Part shown: piece by piece, positions 1 to 9,498 of the stretch
Layout of the letters: every line of letters begins with the position of its first letter
Position numbering within the stretch: position 1 is the stretch's first letter
Source of the DNA: Limnobaculum zhutongyuii
Lineage (GTDB): Bacteria > Pseudomonadota > Gammaproteobacteria > Enterobacterales > Enterobacteriaceae
Assembly: GCF_004295645.1 (NCBI RefSeq)
Contig: NZ_CP034752.1
Location: forward strand, 744,001 to 808,000
DNA length: 64,000 nucleotides
Reading direction: 5' to 3'
Translations under genes and position numbers: made by a program
Notes under the pieces: model-generated
What the model was told of the DNA's origin: nothing
The model's input: the letters and a program-made list of their open reading frames with translations, nothing else
Database searches by the model: none

Positions 1-1
1 G

Positions 2-1060
2 GCAATTAATGCCGCCAGCGAGCGTTTTCTTGATTACCTGGGTGTATGGAAAGGTATTGAGGCTTTACGCCTAAGCCCTTATTCCGGCATGGATGTCTGG
101 GATCGGGACAGCTTTGGGCGTATTGCTTTTAAAGCAGAAGATTACGGTTATACCCATCTGGGGCATATCATTGAAAATGATGTGATTCATAAAGCATTGT
201 GGGATAAAGCTAACAGCAGTGGCGATATAACTTTGCTGGCACCCGCCCGACTTAAGCAAGTGATCAGAGGTGAAAACGAAGCCTTTATCACGCTGGAGGA
301 TGGCCGAATGTTAAGTGGTCGTCTGGTGGTCGGTGCCGATGGTGCTAACTCATGGGTGCGTCAGCATGCAGATATCCCGCTGACGTTTCGCGATTATGGT
401 CATCATGCTTTGGTTGCCACCATTCGCACTGATGAGCCTCACCAACGCTGTGCCCGTCAGGTATTTCATGGCGATGGCATTTTAGCTTTCCTGCCGCTAT
501 GGCAAACAGATCTGTGCTCAATTGTCTGGTCATTACCACCGGAAAAAGCTGAGCAAATGAAGCAAATGGATGAGCAACATTTTAATCACCAGTTAGGTAT
601 CGCATTTGATAACCGTCTGGGGCGCTGCCATGTTGTGAGTGACAGAGCAATATTTCCTTTAACGGCTCGCTATGCGCGCAGCTTTGCTGCTCATCGATTG
701 GCACTGGTTGGTGATGCGGCGCATACTATTCATCCGCTGGCCGGGCAGGGTGTTAACCTTGGTTTTATGGATGCAGCCTGCCTGACAGAAGAGATTCGTC
801 GCTTACAGAAGCAGGGCAAAGATTTAGGCAATTATCTCTATTTACGAAAGTATGAACGCAGCCGTAAGCAGAGTGCAGCGATGATGCTGGCAGCAATGCA
901 GGGGTTCCGGGATCTGTTCGATGGTGATAATCCGGCTAAAAAACTGCTCAGGGATGTCGGGTTAAAGCTGGCGGATACCCTACCGGGGGTAAAACCTCAT
1001 CTGGTTCATCAGGCCATGGGGCTGCGCGATTTACCAGACTGGCTGGCAAGCCCGTTATAG
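2..1060 (+). CDS. ubiI: UbiI (VisC), FAD-dependent ubiquinone hydroxylase, 5' end outside window
   Basis: This is the C-terminal 352 residues of a flavin monooxygenase of the UbiH/UbiI/UbiF family. UbiI hydroxylates C5 of the 2-octaprenylphenol ring in aerobic ubiquinone synthesis. The frame is open from base 2 (AINAASERFL, a family-typical stretch), so roughly 50 N-terminal residues, including the first GxGxxG, are missing. The visible family signature is the FAD ribityl motif GDAAHTIHPLAGQGVNLG near 711-764; the DG motif GADGANSWVR lies near 335. In E. coli visC lies directly upstream of gcvT on the same strand; here an opposing gene separates them. Assignment between UbiI and UbiH rests on this gcv synteny and on recalled sequence similarity. 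Confidence 0.9.
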   Translation, partial: AINAASERFLDYLGVWKGIEALRLSPYSGMDVWDRDSFGRIAFKAEDYGYTHLGHIIENDVIHKALWDKANSSGDITLLAPARLKQVIRGENEAFITLEDGRMLSGRLVVGADGANSWVRQHADIPLTFRDYGHHALVATIRTDEPHQRCARQVFHGDGILAFLPLWQTDLCSIVWSLPPEKAEQMKQMDEQHFNHQLGIAFDNRLGRCHVVSDRAIFPLTARYARSFAAHRLALVGDAAHTIHPLAGQGVNLGFMDAACLTEEIRRLQKQGKDLGNYLYLRKYERSRKQSAAMMLAAMQGFRDLFDGDNPAKKLLRDVGLKLADTLPGVKPHLVHQAMGLRDLPDWLASPL

Positions 1061-1086
1061 AGCACTGCCAGCGTTATCTTTGGTGA

Positions 1087-2616
1087 TTAGGCCTTAGTCT
1101 GTTGGTCATGCCACTGGGCTAAGGCATCGCGAACTCGGCCAATGACTTCTGTCCATGATTTTTCGTCGCTGTGACGGAATAGACGCATCGCCGGATACCA
1201 GGGGGAGGTTTCCTGCCCCTTAATCCATCGCCAGTCAATGGCAAAGGCCGGGAGCATTACCCAACATGGTTTGTTCATGGCTCCGGCAAGGTGAGCAACA
1301 GAAGTATCAACGGTAATCACCAGATCCAACTGATCGATAATTGCTGTGGTATCTGCATAGCTGGTTACCTGATGGCCTAAGGCCAGAATAGGGAACTCTG
1401 CCGGTGCATTAAGGGCTTCGTCTTCGCCTTCTCCCTTCTGCAAACTGACCCATTCAATATCAGGCACTGACCATAGCGGGTGCAGTACTGACAAACTGGC
1501 TAAAGAGCGGTTGCGATCGTTAGCGTGCTGAGATGAACCTTTCCATACCAAGCCTACACGTAAACGACGGAAACTTGCCGAAGGCAAACGCCATTGTTCT
1601 GGTATTTGAGGGGGAGCAAACACATAAGGTGGTTGCAGGGCGAAAGGGTCCTGACTGTTAACAAAGTGTCGCGGTAAGTCCAGCAGCAAACTCCAGACGT
1701 CAAATTCCGGCAATGTGGCAGGATTGTCTTTATCTAATATGATAACACCGTCGATATTAGGTAGAGATTGCATCAGAGTATGCAACACCGGGCGGCACAT
1801 TAGATAAACTGCGGATGCCCCTTTTTCCTGCTTCAGGCGAGTGACGAAGCGACAAAATTGTATTTCATCCCCCATCCCCTGTTCCGTATGGACCAAAATG
1901 GCTTTGCCGGTCAGATCTTCACCTTCCCAATAGGGGCGGTTAATTGATGGCAGATTCACAAAACGGCGAGGGTTATTTTTACTATAACGACTGCGGTATA
2001 GCGCCCAACCCGGTTCAAAATTTCCTTGTTGCATTAAAACCATGCCTAAGGTGCATTGGGTTCGGGCATCTTGCGGCGAGAGTTCTAAAAGGCGGCGCAT
2101 ATGTTCAGCTGCGGGTTTCAACTGCTGCATATGGGCCAATACTGAACTTAGTCCGAAGCGTGCTTCCAGATGGTTTGGGTCTGCTTCTAAGGCTAACTGA
2201 TACTGTTCAGCTGCCTCCTGATAGCGGTCCATTTTATGCAGCATAATACCGTAGTTATTGCGACAACCGGCATAAGAAGGTAATACCGACAACGCCATCT
2301 GATAGTATTTTTCTGCATTGGCAAAGTCTTCGCGGTCGTAGTAGGTAAGACCGAGTCCGTTTAATGAGCCAAGGTCGTGTGGGTTCACGGCCAGCACTCG
2401 TAAGTAATAACGTTCAGCCTCATCCAGTTTTTCACTACGACGGTAAAGACGTGCGGCTTCATGTAAAAACCAGGTGTCCTTAGGGGCAAACATCAACCGG
2501 ACCTGAATTTTTTTCAAGGCCTCTTCAATTTTTCCGGCGTTAATTAGTTCTGTCACCGTCTGCTGCAGAGACTGTGGCGTGGCAGCTGAGCTGCTAACCT
2601 TAGCTTTTTTCTTCAT
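1087..2616 (-). CDS. TPR-repeat protein with GT-B (heptosyltransferase-like) C-terminal domain
   Basis: The 509-residue protein has two parts. Residues about 15-210 are tetratricopeptide repeats (for example AERYYLRVLAVNPHDLGSLNGLG and AEKYYQMALSVLPSYAGCRNN spans). Residues about 235-500 resemble glycosyltransferase family 9: HTEQGMGDEIQFCRF as N-domain loop, VGLVWKGSSQHANDRNRSL opening the second Rossmann half, and DLVITVDTSVAHLAGAM as the nucleotide-sugar site. Proteins of this architecture are usually annotated as TPR/glycosyltransferase-like. The acceptor is unknown. It is convergent with ubiI (26 bp gap) and divergent from gcvT. No signal peptide is visible, so it is probably cytoplasmic. 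Confidence 0.8.
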   Translation of the reverse strand: MKKKAKVSSSAATPQSLQQTVTELINAGKIEEALKKIQVRLMFAPKDTWFLHEAARLYRRSEKLDEAERYYLRVLAVNPHDLGSLNGLGLTYYDREDFANAEKYYQMALSVLPSYAGCRNNYGIMLHKMDRYQEAAEQYQLALEADPNHLEARFGLSSVLAHMQQLKPAAEHMRRLLELSPQDARTQCTLGMVLMQQGNFEPGWALYRSRYSKNNPRRFVNLPSINRPYWEGEDLTGKAILVHTEQGMGDEIQFCRFVTRLKQEKGASAVYLMCRPVLHTLMQSLPNIDGVIILDKDNPATLPEFDVWSLLLDLPRHFVNSQDPFALQPPYVFAPPQIPEQWRLPSASFRRLRVGLVWKGSSQHANDRNRSLASLSVLHPLWSVPDIEWVSLQKGEGEDEALNAPAEFPILALGHQVTSYADTTAIIDQLDLVITVDTSVAHLAGAMNKPCWVMLPAFAIDWRWIKGQETSPWYPAMRLFRHSDEKSWTEVIGRVRDALAQWHDQQTKA

Positions 2617-3174
2617 AAAACGTACTGTAACTTCCCATATCTTCGTTTATGACGAGGCGAACACTTCCCTGATGAACCGCCGCCAACATGGCGATAGAAC
2701 GATGCATGTATGGCTGAAAGTGGTGCGTTTAATAGCCGTAATCATATACTAAAAAGCAGAAGATATTGAGCCTTATGCTGGGGGTAAGCGCAGTTGGACA
2801 TTTGGTCATGATGCATGCAGTAAAAATTTAGAAAAGCTGAGAGGGTAAATTGTGGTTCAGGTATGAAAAATTCTAATCTTCTGAATGTTTCAGCATTACT
2901 TTATCTAATCCGAATATTGATTCAACTAGTTGTTAATTAAATAGTTGTTAAATATCTCTCTCTAATCCCTATCCAACTTTAATAAAACCAATACTGATTT
3001 CTGTGCAGAAAAACGCAGTTTATGAATCAAAACTGCTGCATCATAGCAATTGTTCACATGTTGCGATAATTATTAACAATTACGTTAACTTATTATCACA
3101 TGAAGTCAGATGCCGTTTTTGGCACCCGATTTATCTATTACGGGATTCACCCTGAAGTATTTAAAGAGGACGCA
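2617..3174. other. AT-rich intergenic region upstream of gcvT
   Basis: No gene is seen in these 558 bases between two divergent genes. The part from about 2930 to 3100 is strongly AT-rich, with runs such as TTAATTAAATAG and AATTATTAACAATTA, as expected of an Lrp/GcvA-controlled gcv promoter, but I cannot place boxes securely. The 25-codon in-frame extension upstream of gcvT (from 3100) has no ribosome site and does not resemble GcvT. I saw no pair of glycine-aptamer-like stems. Confidence 0.5.
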
Positions 3175-4281
3175 ATGACCAATAAGACCCCTCTGTACGA
3201 TAGACACCTCGCCTGTGGCGCCCGCATGGTTGATTTCCATGGCTGGATGATGCCACTCAATTACGGTTCACAAATCGATGAACATAATGCCGTACGCCAA
3301 CATGCGGGCATGTTTGATGTTTCCCATATGACCATCGTGGATTTGCACGGTGTTAATACCCGTGAATTTCTTCGTTACCTGTTAGCAAACGATGTCGTCA
3401 AATTAACTCAGCCCGGTAAAGCGTTGTACAGCGCGATGCTAAATGCTTCAGCAGGGGTGATTGACGATCTGATTGTTTATTTTCTGGCAGAAGATTTCTT
3501 CCGCTTGATTGTGAACTCCGCGACGCGAGAAAAAGATCTGGCGTGGATCAACGAGCATGCCAAACCCTTTGCCGTTGAAATTCGTGTACGTGAAGACCTG
3601 GGCTTGATTGCAGTGCAAGGGCCAGAGGCAAAGCAAAAAGTAGCCACCTTACTGACGGACGAACAACGTCAGGCGGTTAGCCAGATGAAACCCTTCTTCG
3701 GCATTCAGTCCGGCGATCTGTTTATTGCTACCACCGGATATACCGGGGAAGAGGGCTATGAACTGATGATGCCCGCAAGCCAACTGGATGACTGGTGGCA
3801 GAAACTGATGGCCGCCGGTGTGAAATCTTGTGGTTTAGGGGCTCGCGACACATTGCGGCTGGAAGCGGGAATGAACCTGTATGGTCAGGAGATGGATGAA
3901 GGGGTTTCTCCTCTGGCCGCCAATATGGGTTGGACCATTGCCTGGGAGCCAGCAGATCGTGATTTTATTGGTCGTGCAAGATTAGAAGTTTTGCGTAAAC
4001 AGGGCACCGATAAACTGGTTGGTCTGGTCATGACTGAGAAAGGTGTATTGCGCAATGAACTACCGGTGATGTTTTGCGATGCGGCAGGTAAAGAGCATCA
4101 GGGCGTGATCACCAGCGGTTCATTTTCCCCTACATTAGGTTGCAGTATTGCACTGGCGCGTGTTCCACAAGGTATTGGTGATGTAGCCATCGTGCCAATT
4201 CGTAATCGTGAAATGCCGGTACGGGTGGTTAAACCCGGATTTGTGCGTAACGGCAAATCGCTGTTGGCACCTACTGAATAA
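3175..4281 (+). CDS. gcvT: Glycine cleavage system T protein, aminomethyltransferase
   Basis: GcvT transfers the methylene carbon from aminomethyl-lipoyl GcvH to tetrahydrofolate, giving 5,10-methylene-THF and ammonia. The start at 3175 is chosen because AGAGGA lies 5-6 bases upstream and the protein then begins MTNKTPLYDRHLACGARMV, matching the E. coli start. The length is 368 residues against 364 in E. coli. Conserved blocks include MFDVSHMTIVDLHG, the folate-pocket region GYTGEEGYEL and CGLGARDTLRLEAGMNLYGQEMD, which carries the family Asp and Arg. It is the first gene of gcvTHP, 72 bp ahead of gcvH. Confidence 0.97.
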   Translation: MTNKTPLYDRHLACGARMVDFHGWMMPLNYGSQIDEHNAVRQHAGMFDVSHMTIVDLHGVNTREFLRYLLANDVVKLTQPGKALYSAMLNASAGVIDDLIVYFLAEDFFRLIVNSATREKDLAWINEHAKPFAVEIRVREDLGLIAVQGPEAKQKVATLLTDEQRQAVSQMKPFFGIQSGDLFIATTGYTGEEGYELMMPASQLDDWWQKLMAAGVKSCGLGARDTLRLEAGMNLYGQEMDEGVSPLAANMGWTIAWEPADRDFIGRARLEVLRKQGTDKLVGLVMTEKGVLRNELPVMFCDAAGKEHQGVITSGSFSPTLGCSIALARVPQGIGDVAIVPIRNREMPVRVVKPGFVRNGKSLLAPTE

Positions 4282-4353
4282 GCCAGATTAATTATCCTGA
4301 ACCACTGAATTAAACAGAGTCAGTTGAAAATAGCCATAAAAATGGAGAACGAC

Positions 4354-4743
4354 ATGAGTAATGTACCTGCTGATTTGAAATATGCGACGTCACACGAATG
4401 GGTGCGTGAAGAGCAAGAGGGTGTGTATACCGTTGGAATTACTGACCATGCTCAACATTTGCTGGGTGATATGGTGTTTGTTGAACTCCCGGACGTTGGT
4501 GATAATGTTTCTGTTGGTGAAGAGTGTGCGGTTGCTGAGTCAGTAAAAGCTGCTTCAGATATTTATTCACCTCTCAGCGGTGAAATCATCGCGGTAAATG
4601 AGCAACTAAGTGATGCTCCAGAATTAGTTAACGGTGAGCCATACGCTGAAGGATGGCTGTTTAAAATCAGAGCCAATGATATTAATGAGCTCAATAGTTT
4701 ATTGGATGCGGCAGGTTACCTGGCAACGCTGGATGATGAGTAA
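4354..4743 (+). CDS. gcvH: Glycine cleavage system H protein, lipoyl carrier
   Basis: This is a 129-residue lipoyl-domain protein that shuttles the aminomethyl group among the P, T and L proteins. The lipoylated lysine is Lys65, in VAESVKAASDIYSP. The start at 4354 (MSNVPADLKYATSHEW) is preceded by GGAG and equals the E. coli N-terminus and length; an in-frame ATG at 4324 would add ten unrelated residues and is rejected. A strong intrinsic terminator begins five bases after the stop codon. Confidence 0.97.
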   Translation: MSNVPADLKYATSHEWVREEQEGVYTVGITDHAQHLLGDMVFVELPDVGDNVSVGEECAVAESVKAASDIYSPLSGEIIAVNEQLSDAPELVNGEPYAEGWLFKIRANDINELNSLLDAAGYLATLDDE

Positions 4744-4748
4744 CTGAT

Positions 4749-4787
4749 AAAACGCCCTGTACTTAAGATACAGGGCGTTTTGCTTTT
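4749..4787 (+). terminator. Intrinsic terminator between gcvH and gcvP
   Basis: A perfect 13-bp stem pairs 4749-4761 with 4769-4781 around a 7-base loop. The descending arm ends in TTTT and is followed by GCTTTT. Because the stem has A4 at its base and U at the other end, it may work in both directions. It lies inside what is normally one operon, so it should attenuate gcvP relative to gcvTH. Confidence 0.88.
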
Positions 4788-4871
4788 ATTTCCGCTATCC
4801 GTATTCCTTCACAGGTATCAGTCCATATCAGGCATGGCGGCCTTATCGAATAAATTCAGGAAGGTTATCCA

Positions 4872-7751
4872 ATGAATCGAACAATTAAGCAGCTTGAGTA
4901 CGGCGAATCTTTTATCGAGCGCCATATTGGTCCATCCGCAGAGCAGCGTCAGCAAATGCTGGAAATTATTGGGGCAAAAAGTCTTGATGAGTTAACTCAG
5001 TTTATTGTTCCTGCCGATATTCAATTACCACATCCTCCGGCAACGGGCGATGCCCAGACGGAGCATCAGGCACTGGCGGAGCTCAAAGCCATAGCAGAAC
5101 AAAACCAACGCTATAAATCGTATATTGGTATGGGCTACAACGCAGTCCTGACGCCACCGGTGATTTTGCGTAATATGCTGGAAAATCCGGGTTGGTATAC
5201 CGCTTATACTCCGTATCAACCGGAAGTCTCTCAGGGGCGTCTGGAGGCGTTACTCAATTTCCAGCAGATGACTCAAGACCTCACCGGTTTAGATTTAGCT
5301 TCAGCATCATTGCTGGATGAAGCAACCGCCGCGGCAGAAGCCATGGCAATGGCTAAACGAGCCAGTAAATTAAAACTGGCCAACAGTTTCTTTGTGGCTG
5401 AGGATGTTCATCCGCAAACTATTGATGTCGTTAAAACTCGCGCAGAGGCTTTTGGCTTTAATGTGATCGTTGGACCTGCCAGCCATGTGTTAAACCATAG
5501 CGATCTGTTTGGTGCTTTAGTTCAACTGACCGGCACTACCGGTGAGTTACATGATGACAGTGCGTTATTGCAGCAGTTAAAACAGCGTGGCGTTATTACC
5601 TGTATGGCCGCAGATATTATGTCGCTGGTGTTGCTGGAGTCTCCGGCCACTATGGGGGCTGATGTGGTGTTTGGTTCCTCTCAGCGCTTTGGTGTTCCGA
5701 TGGGCTACGGTGGACCACATGCTGCGTTTTTTGCCTGTCGTGATGAATTTAAACGTTCCATGCCGGGACGGATTATCGGCGTATCTAAAGATGCTGCCGG
5801 TAACACCGCACTGCGTATGGCGATGCAGACTCGGGAACAGCATATTCGTCGTGAAAAGGCTAACTCCAATATCTGTACTTCACAGGTGCTGCTGGCCAAT
5901 ATTGCCGGTTTTTATGCGGTGTATCATGGCCCCACAGGGCTTAAACGCATCGCTCAACGTATCCATCGGTTAACCGATATTCTGGCGGCAGGATTACAAC
6001 AAAAAGGGCTTACGCTTCGTCACCAAAGTTGGTTTGACACCCTGTGCGTAGAGATTGCGGATAAAGCGGCAGTGTTAACTCGTGCACTGAGCTTTGGCGT
6101 TAACCTGCGGGCCGATCTGGATGGTGCAGTTGGCATCAGTCTTGATGAGACAACCACAGTAGACGATTTGAATACCCTGTTTGATATTTTGTGTGGTGAC
6201 CATGCAGATATCGATATCGACGTATTAGATCGCCAATGTATAACCCAAAGCCAGAGCATTCCTGCGGCGTTATTACGTCAGACCCCAATTCTGACTCATC
6301 CGGTATTTAACAGCTATCACAGCGAAACCGAGATGATGCGCTATATGCACCGTCTGGAACGTAAAGATTTGGCGCTAAATCAGGCGATGATCCCATTAGG
6401 ATCCTGCACCATGAAGTTGAATGCTGCCGCCGAGATGATCCCTATTACCTGGCCAGAATTTGCCGAACTGCACCCGTTCTGTCCGCCAGAGCAGGCAACC
6501 GGATATCAGATCTTACTTGGTCAACTCTCCCAGTGGCTGGCACAAATCACCGGTTATGATGCGGTATGTATGCAACCTAACTCCGGCGCTCAGGGGGAAT
6601 ATGCCGGATTGCTGACCATTCGCCGTTATCACGAAAGCCGCGGACAGGGTAATCGCCATATTTGTCTGATCCCAAGCTCTGCTCATGGTACTAACCCGGC
6701 ATCTGCTCAAATGGCTGGTATGAGCGTGGTAGTAGTGGATTGTGATAAACAGGGGAACGTAGATCTACAGGACTTAAGAGCCAAAGCGCAGCAGTCAGGT
6801 GATGAACTCTCCTGCATTATGGTGACGTATCCATCCACCCACGGGGTGTATGAAGAGACCATTCGTGAAGTGTGTAATATTGTGCATCAGTTTGGTGGTC
6901 AGGTATATCTGGACGGTGCCAATATGAACGCACAGGTTGGTATTACCACTCCAGGCTATATTGGCGCTGATGTTTCGCACCTTAACCTGCATAAAACCTT
7001 CAGTATTCCTCACGGCGGCGGCGGGCCAGGCATGGGGCCGATTGGCGTGAAGAAACATTTAGCGCCGTTTGTTCCCGGGCACAGTGTAGTTCAACTGGAA
7101 GGCGTGATCACTCATCAGGGGGCAGTCTCTGCCGCACCGTTTGGCAGTGCTTCTATTCTGCCAATCAGTTGGATGTATATTCATATGATGGGGGCGGAAG
7201 GGCTGAAGATGGCCAGTCAGGTAGCGATTCTGAATGCTAACTATATTGCCCGTCGGCTAAAAGATGCCTATCCGGTGCTCTACTACGGCGTAGACGGTTT
7301 AGTGGCTCACGAGTGCATTCTGGATATTCGCCCGTTGAAAGAGGAGTGTGGCATTACCGAAATGGACATTGCCAAACGCCTGATTGATTATGGCTTCCAT
7401 GCACCAACCATGTCATTCCCGGTCGCGGGTACATTAATGGTGGAGCCAACCGAGTCAGAAAGTAAGGTGGAATTGGATCGCTTTATTGATGCCATGTTGG
7501 CTATTCGTAGCGAAATTCGTCGGGTACATTCCGGTGAGTGGCCGCTGGATGATAACCCGCTGGTAAATGCACCGCATGTACAGGGTGAGTTGGTACACGA
7601 GTGGAACCATCCTTACAGTCGGGATCTGGCGGTGTTCCCGTCTCAGGCAGTGTTCCATAATAAATATTGGCCAACGGTAAAACGTCTGGATGATGTATAT
7701 GGGGACAGAAACTTATTCTGTTCTTGTGTGCCGGTGGGGGAATATCGGTAA
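4872..7751 (+). CDS. gcvP: Glycine cleavage system P protein, PLP-dependent glycine decarboxylase
   Basis: GcvP decarboxylates glycine and passes the aminomethyl group to lipoyl-GcvH. The 959 residues are close to the 957 of E. coli and represent the fused two-half form. The N-terminal half has GYNAVLTPPVILRNMLENP and YTPYQPEVSQGRLEALLNFQ segments. The C-terminal half has the PLP lysine Lys708 in HLNLHKTFSIPHGGGGPGMG. The start at 4872 (MNRTIKQLEYGESFIERHIG) has AGGAAGG about 6-7 bases upstream. The gcvH-gcvP gap of 128 bp contains a terminator, so a separate promoter or read-through is implied. Confidence 0.97.
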   Translation: MNRTIKQLEYGESFIERHIGPSAEQRQQMLEIIGAKSLDELTQFIVPADIQLPHPPATGDAQTEHQALAELKAIAEQNQRYKSYIGMGYNAVLTPPVILRNMLENPGWYTAYTPYQPEVSQGRLEALLNFQQMTQDLTGLDLASASLLDEATAAAEAMAMAKRASKLKLANSFFVAEDVHPQTIDVVKTRAEAFGFNVIVGPASHVLNHSDLFGALVQLTGTTGELHDDSALLQQLKQRGVITCMAADIMSLVLLESPATMGADVVFGSSQRFGVPMGYGGPHAAFFACRDEFKRSMPGRIIGVSKDAAGNTALRMAMQTREQHIRREKANSNICTSQVLLANIAGFYAVYHGPTGLKRIAQRIHRLTDILAAGLQQKGLTLRHQSWFDTLCVEIADKAAVLTRALSFGVNLRADLDGAVGISLDETTTVDDLNTLFDILCGDHADIDIDVLDRQCITQSQSIPAALLRQTPILTHPVFNSYHSETEMMRYMHRLERKDLALNQAMIPLGSCTMKLNAAAEMIPITWPEFAELHPFCPPEQATGYQILLGQLSQWLAQITGYDAVCMQPNSGAQGEYAGLLTIRRYHESRGQGNRHICLIPSSAHGTNPASAQMAGMSVVVVDCDKQGNVDLQDLRAKAQQSGDELSCIMVTYPSTHGVYEETIREVCNIVHQFGGQVYLDGANMNAQVGITTPGYIGADVSHLNLHKTFSIPHGGGGPGMGPIGVKKHLAPFVPGHSVVQLEGVITHQGAVSAAPFGSASILPISWMYIHMMGAEGLKMASQVAILNANYIARRLKDAYPVLYYGVDGLVAHECILDIRPLKEECGITEMDIAKRLIDYGFHAPTMSFPVAGTLMVEPTESESKVELDRFIDAMLAIRSEIRRVHSGEWPLDDNPLVNAPHVQGELVHEWNHPYSRDLAVFPSQAVFHNKYWPTVKRLDDVYGDRNLFCSCVPVGEYR

Positions 7752-7763
7752 GTTTGTTGAGTA

Positions 7764-7818
7764 TTCCGGCCGTGATTACAGATTGTTTTACTTTCTGTGT
7801 ACGGCCGGAAGCGTGTTT
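7764..7818 (+). terminator. Probable terminator after gcvP
   Basis: A perfect 10-bp inverted repeat (TTCCGGCCGT at 7764-7773 and its complement at 7801-7810) encloses an inner ACAGA/TCTGT pair and is followed by GCGTGTTTTT. The loop is long and the T-run begins a few bases after the stem, so efficiency is uncertain. Confidence 0.55.
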
Positions 7819-7864
7819 TTACTTTGTATTAAAGCTGTCAGATTCGACGATTAATTTACAATAA

Positions 7865-7900
7865 GTTAAGGCGTTTTATCTGTTGATAAAACGCCTTAAC
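7865..7900 (-). terminator. Terminator of the MORN-repeat lipoprotein gene
   Basis: A perfect 16-bp stem (7865-7880 with 7885-7900) has a TGTT loop and starts 9 bases past the minus-strand stop codon at 7909. On the minus strand it is followed by a T/A-rich stretch. The stem is long enough to act in both directions and may also close the gcv transcript. Confidence 0.75.
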
Positions 7901-7908
7901 TAGTATCT

Positions 7909-9468
7909 TTATCTCTTATAGTTGTATTGTTCTTTTAGCGTTCCATTTTCATCATATTTTTCAATTCTGCTTAATTCGCCATTTTTGTACAACGATCGTT
8001 CAGATATTTTACCGTTATTGCGCCATTCTTCGCGGCTAACAAATTGCTCGTTTTTATACAGGTCTTTTATTCTTAAATTACCATTCTCATACCATTCCTG
8101 GTAACTTACCATTTTTCCTTTCTTATAGAGTTGTTTGATCTTTGGTTTACCATTTTCATACCATTCTTCCCGACTGTTCGGATTATTATTTGCATCAATA
8201 TTTCTGGAGTGGGGTTTACCATTTTCATAGAAAAACTCAGTAATGTATTGATTACCTTTATTATAATAATTAGAACGTAATTGACCATTATTGTGCCAGG
8301 TTTTGCTAAAACCTACTTTGTTTCTTTTTGAGTCATAATGATATTCTTGTTCTTTATTTCCATTTTGCAACCATATTTCTTCACTGACTAATTTCCCTTT
8401 ATTATATATTTTTCGTGTTTTTATTTTAGCGTCAGGCCAGTATGTTTCGTTTTTACCAGTAAGAATACCATTAACATAATGCTCTATCTCTTGTACTGTT
8501 CCATCGGGATAATACTTTGTCTCTGTACCATTTTTTAATCCTGAATCGTTATAGCTATATTTTCTTATAATTTGCCCATTGTCGGCATAGGAAATCCCAT
8601 TTTTAGTGATTTCATTATTTCCCTTAAATAGCCGTTTTCCTGCTATTTTACCATCTTCATGGTAACTGATAGATTCACCTTCAAGTTTGCCATCCTGATA
8701 ATAACTAACAGACCTGACTTTTCCTGATTTATCATAAAAATAAGTACTTTTTCCTTGTTGACGGCCTTGTCTGTCGTATGTGCCTTGATGGTATAAAGAA
8801 CCACTGCCATAAAATGCCTGATACTCTAAGATAAAATGGCCCATAAGAAATTGGCTATTATCGATATAGCCCTTCATGGCTATAATGTCTGGATGTTTGG
8901 TGTATCTGATTTCAAATTCCCAGGCACTTTTCTCTGGCGCCTCTTTCAATGGTAATTGAATAAAATATTGTGCATTATCTTTTTCTTCTGCTGATTTATA
9001 TTGTCCATTATCAGTTAGAGGAATGTCTTCGCCTGCCCACGCCCATGTGTTTAACCATATTTTATCTGTCTCTGATGTGTATTCTTTGCCGCACTTTCCT
9101 TCCGCACAATCAACTATTTTTGTTATCAAAACACCATCATCAATACATTGACCATAGGTAAACTTATAAAACCTTTCTTGCCCTGTATTGTTACGCAGGT
9201 CTACCCACATCTTATCAAATGTAGTTTCGTCAACACCTAATGATGCAGGTGATAACATGGCCCTGGCTGGTCCACATTTCGTTTTTTTATTGAGGTCCAG
9301 TACATTATAAGTATCAGATTTATTATGGTTTGAATGACTACGTACAGGATAGAAATCTCTGATTTGATTAATTTGAACGTTATCGGGGTTGTCAGAAAGA
9401 CTGCATGATGTGGAGAGGAATATTATTCCAATCAGAGGTAATAGTAAGATCGTTTTTTGTCTATTCAT
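7909..9468 (-). CDS. Lipoprotein with tandem MORN_2/YwqK-type repeats
   Basis: The N-terminus from 9468 is MNRQKTILLLPLIGIIFLS followed by TSC, a lipoprotein signal with Cys at position 22 of this start; the frame is open ten codons further upstream (ATG at 9498), but that start has no ribosome site. Residues about 50-230 form a region with paired Cys and no family I recognise. From about residue 235 to the end there are roughly a dozen 22-residue units built on WYENGKPKIKQLYKKGK-like cores, the pattern of MORN_2/YwqK repeats. Such proteins occur as outer-membrane or surface lipoproteins and sometimes as immunity-like partners of toxins. The function here is unknown. The gene stands alone and is more AT-rich than its neighbours, suggesting acquisition. 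Confidence 0.75.
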   Translation of the reverse strand: MNRQKTILLLPLIGIIFLSTSCSLSDNPDNVQINQIRDFYPVRSHSNHNKSDTYNVLDLNKKTKCGPARAMLSPASLGVDETTFDKMWVDLRNNTGQERFYKFTYGQCIDDGVLITKIVDCAEGKCGKEYTSETDKIWLNTWAWAGEDIPLTDNGQYKSAEEKDNAQYFIQLPLKEAPEKSAWEFEIRYTKHPDIIAMKGYIDNSQFLMGHFILEYQAFYGSGSLYHQGTYDRQGRQQGKSTYFYDKSGKVRSVSYYQDGKLEGESISYHEDGKIAGKRLFKGNNEITKNGISYADNGQIIRKYSYNDSGLKNGTETKYYPDGTVQEIEHYVNGILTGKNETYWPDAKIKTRKIYNKGKLVSEEIWLQNGNKEQEYHYDSKRNKVGFSKTWHNNGQLRSNYYNKGNQYITEFFYENGKPHSRNIDANNNPNSREEWYENGKPKIKQLYKKGKMVSYQEWYENGNLRIKDLYKNEQFVSREEWRNNGKISERSLYKNGELSRIEKYDENGTLKEQYNYKR

Positions 9469-9498
9469 TCCATTTGCTCTTTTCGTTTTAGCATTCAT

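Noticed and set aside
1944..2246. 100-codon plus-strand ORF inside the TPR/glycosyltransferase gene
   Set aside because: It is antisense to a clear coding frame with domain matches and has no ribosome site.
3100..3174. 25-codon N-terminal extension of GcvT
   Set aside because: The ATG at 3175 has the ribosome site and gives the conserved N-terminus.
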